A program made the position numbers and the translations under genes. Under the pieces are notes generated by a model that was given only the letters and a program-made list of their open reading frames with translations, was not told the DNA's origin and ran no database searches. Positions 38,675 through 39,915 of a stretch of 39,915 bases of DNA are shown piece after piece. The DNA is from Steroidobacteraceae bacterium (GTDB taxonomy: Bacteria; Chloroflexota; Limnocylindria; QHBO01): the NCBI GenBank assembly GCA_025935615.1, contig JAICUY010000007.1, forward strand, positions 1 through 39,915, read 5' to 3'. Numbering within the stretch: position 1 is the stretch's first letter; each line of letters opens with the position of its first letter.

Positions 38675-38914
38675 TCAGCTTGGCGAGGGTTCCTCGGAGG
38701 TCGACTCGTCGGCGTCCATGGCCTCGCCCTCGGTGTTGGCGGTCGTCGGACCGGCGAGGTCGTAGTTGCCGCCGGATTCGGCTGACGAGGCCCCGTACGA
38801 AGAGCCTTGCATCGGGTCGTCGAGCGACACGCCGGTCGCTTCCCGTTCGGCTTGCGCCCGTTCATCGGCCTCGTTCGGCTGCGGCTCGCGCTCGGGCTGA
38901 CGCGCATCGGTCAT
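38675..38914 (-). CDS. Small acidic, probably disordered protein
   Basis: 79 residues, rich in Glu, Asp, Ser, Ala and Pro with almost no hydrophobic core (MTDARQPEREPQPNEADERA at the start, STSEEPSPS at the end). It would be easy to dismiss, but the ATG is preceded at normal spacing by AGGAGGT, a near-complete Shine-Dalgarno and the best in the window. Divergent from the cystathionine enzyme gene, convergent with the gene at 37928. Function unknown. Confidence 0.55.
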   Translation of the reverse strand: MTDARQPEREPQPNEADERAQAEREATGVSLDDPMQGSSYGASSAESGGNYDLAGPTTANTEGEAMDADESTSEEPSPS

Positions 38915-38953
38915 GGGTCCACCTCCTGGGCAGGACGAGCGCACGGTGCATGC

Positions 38954-38959
38954 CACAAT
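38954..38959 (+). promoter_or_regulatory. -10-like CACAAT upstream of the cystathionine enzyme
   Basis: CACAAT, nine bases, ATG 38969. Confidence 0.35.
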
Positions 38960-38968
38960 GAGCGCCAA

Positions 38969-39915
38969 ATGACCGATCCGACCGCGGCCGACCAGTTCGA
39001 GACGCTCACGGTGCACGCCGGCGCGGAGCCCGATCCGCTGACTGGCGGCGTATCGCCCGCCATTCAGATGAGCACCACCTTCAAACAGGACGAGGTTGGC
39101 AAGCTCAGAAGCGGCTTCGAGTACGGGCGCAGCGACAATCCGACGCGCCGCGCGCTCGAGGAGGCGATCGCGGTCCTTGAGCGCGGATCGCACGGCATCG
39201 CCTATGCCTCGGGGCTGGCGGCCACCCAGAACCTGCTGTACCTGCTGGATCCGGGCGACCGGCTGCTGATGAGCGACGATGCCTACGGTGGAACCTGGCG
39301 TTTGGCGGATCGGGTATGGCGGCGCTATGGCGTCCAGACCGATGCGGTCGACCTCTCGGACCTCGACGCCCTGGCCGCGGCGCTCAACGATCCGGTGCCG
39401 GCTCGCATGGTGTGGATCGAGACGCCGACCAACCCGCTGCTCAAGGTCGTGGACATCTCTGCCGTGACCCGCCTGGCGGCCAGCGCCGGGGCGCGCGTGG
39501 TGGTCGACAACACCTTCGCCACGCCCTTCCTGCAGCGGCCCCTGGAGCTTGGCGCCGACGTCGTGCTGCATTCCGCGACGAAGTATCTGGGCGGCCATTC
39601 CGACGTCATCGGCGGCCTGATCGCCACGCGCGACCATGACCTCGCCGAGCGGCTGCGCTTCACGCAGAACGCGGCCGGAGCGGTGCCCAGTCCCTTCGAC
39701 TGCTGGCTGGTCATGCGCGGCATCCGGACCCTGGCGGTACGCATGGAGCGCGCCTGTGCCAGCGCCGCCCTGGTTGCGCAGTGGCTCGGGTCGCGTGAGG
39801 AAGTGAGGCGGGTCCACTACCCAGGCCTACCCGACCATCCGCAGCACGAGCTGGCCGAACGCCAGATGCGGCTGCCCGGCGCGATGCTCAGCTTCGAGCT
39901 GCGCGACGGCGAGGA
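38969..39915 (+). CDS. Cystathionine gamma-synthase/lyase family PLP enzyme (3' end outside window)
   Basis: 315 residues are visible of an expected 380-390; the frame is still open at the right edge. Cys/Met-metabolism PLP family: FEYGRSDNPTRRALEEAIAV, HGIAYASGLAATQNLLYLL, DDAYGGTWRL, VDNTFATPFLQRPLELGADV and the PLP Lys205 in LHSATKYLGGHSDVIGG. It either makes cystathionine from activated homoserine or cleaves it to cysteine. Its presence near cystathionine beta-synthase favours the lyase role (reverse transsulfuration), but sequence alone does not separate MetB from CGL here. Confidence 0.9.
   Translation, partial: MTDPTAADQFETLTVHAGAEPDPLTGGVSPAIQMSTTFKQDEVGKLRSGFEYGRSDNPTRRALEEAIAVLERGSHGIAYASGLAATQNLLYLLDPGDRLLMSDDAYGGTWRLADRVWRRYGVQTDAVDLSDLDALAAALNDPVPARMVWIETPTNPLLKVVDISAVTRLAASAGARVVVDNTFATPFLQRPLELGADVVLHSATKYLGGHSDVIGGLIATRDHDLAERLRFTQNAAGAVPSPFDCWLVMRGIRTLAVRMERACASAALVAQWLGSREEVRRVHYPGLPDHPQHELAERQMRLPGAMLSFELRDGE

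Noticed and set aside
1-39915. ACCGATRC as a Chi or KOPS-type signal
   Set aside because: Counts in the two orientations are almost equal, whereas Chi and KOPS are strand-skewed. A single 40-kb window cannot exclude it if it spans no replication arm change, but the balance argues against it.
1-39915. CRISPR arrays, insertion sequences, prophage or replication origin
   Set aside because: No regularly spaced direct repeats, transposase or phage genes, terminal inverted repeats or DnaA-box cluster were seen.

Overview
The window is chromosomal DNA from a free-living, very GC-rich bacterium (by eye about two thirds G+C, with strongly GC-biased third codon positions). Genes are densely packed and many overlap by 4 bp (ATGA, GTGA or TTGA). 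Many others begin right after a -10-like hexamer, which suggests leaderless mRNAs. ECF sigma/RskA-type pairs, Lgt with several lipoproteins, a SUF operon with a Rieske protein and an Rrf2 regulator, and a mycobacterial-style CysO/CysM/Mec set fit a Chloroflexota (Limnocylindria/Ellin6529-like) or actinobacterium-like organism. I lean to Chloroflexota, but the window carries no 16S or other decisive marker.

Layout. 1-4510: end of an anti-sigma-like membrane protein, a lipoprotein alpha/beta hydrolase divergent from an ArsR-type regulator, then an ECF sigma factor, an RskA-like anti-sigma factor and a secreted, C-terminally anchored protein. 4511-4849: a gene-poor, hairpin-rich stretch and tRNA-Gly(CCC). 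4935-9410: M28 peptidase lipoprotein, secreted unknown, rsgA, FAD-dependent oxidoreductase. 9633-18664: one long co-directional cluster, sufB-sufD-Rieske-rrf2-sufC-sufS-sufU-moeZ-like-cysO-cysM-mec. 18665-23618: a lipoprotein, a 983-residue S8 protease with three CWB2 repeats, and a divergent M24 peptidase. 23645-28846: a leftward block of a MerR-like regulator, M20 peptidase, small membrane proteins, acyltransferase and MFS transporter. 28952-31642: lgt, cystathionine beta-synthase, a membrane protein. 32008-33091: a leftward set with a secreted protein and two tandem DUF4242 proteins, divergent from a 968-residue LuxR-type ATPase regulator (33255-36161). 36249-39915: methylmalonate-semialdehyde dehydrogenase, an unknown protein behind three 11-bp direct repeats, a small acidic protein, and a truncated cystathionine gamma-synthase/lyase.

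The most interesting unit is the suf-cys cluster. It joins Fe-S cluster assembly (SufBCD, SufS, SufU) to the protein-thiocarboxylate route to cysteine: a MoeZ-like activator, the CysO carrier, OPS-dependent CysM and the JAMM hydrolase Mec. CysO ends in GGAR rather than GG, so it should need trimming, and the JAMM protein at the end of the operon is the obvious candidate. With CBS and CGS/CGL further along, the window holds two routes of sulfur flow into cysteine.

The whole window is also peppered with the octamer ACCGATRC (often GACCGATRCG): about 42 copies by eye on both strands, against roughly two expected from base composition. It looks like a genome-wide HIP1-like motif and is, to my eye, the strongest structure that gene content does not explain.
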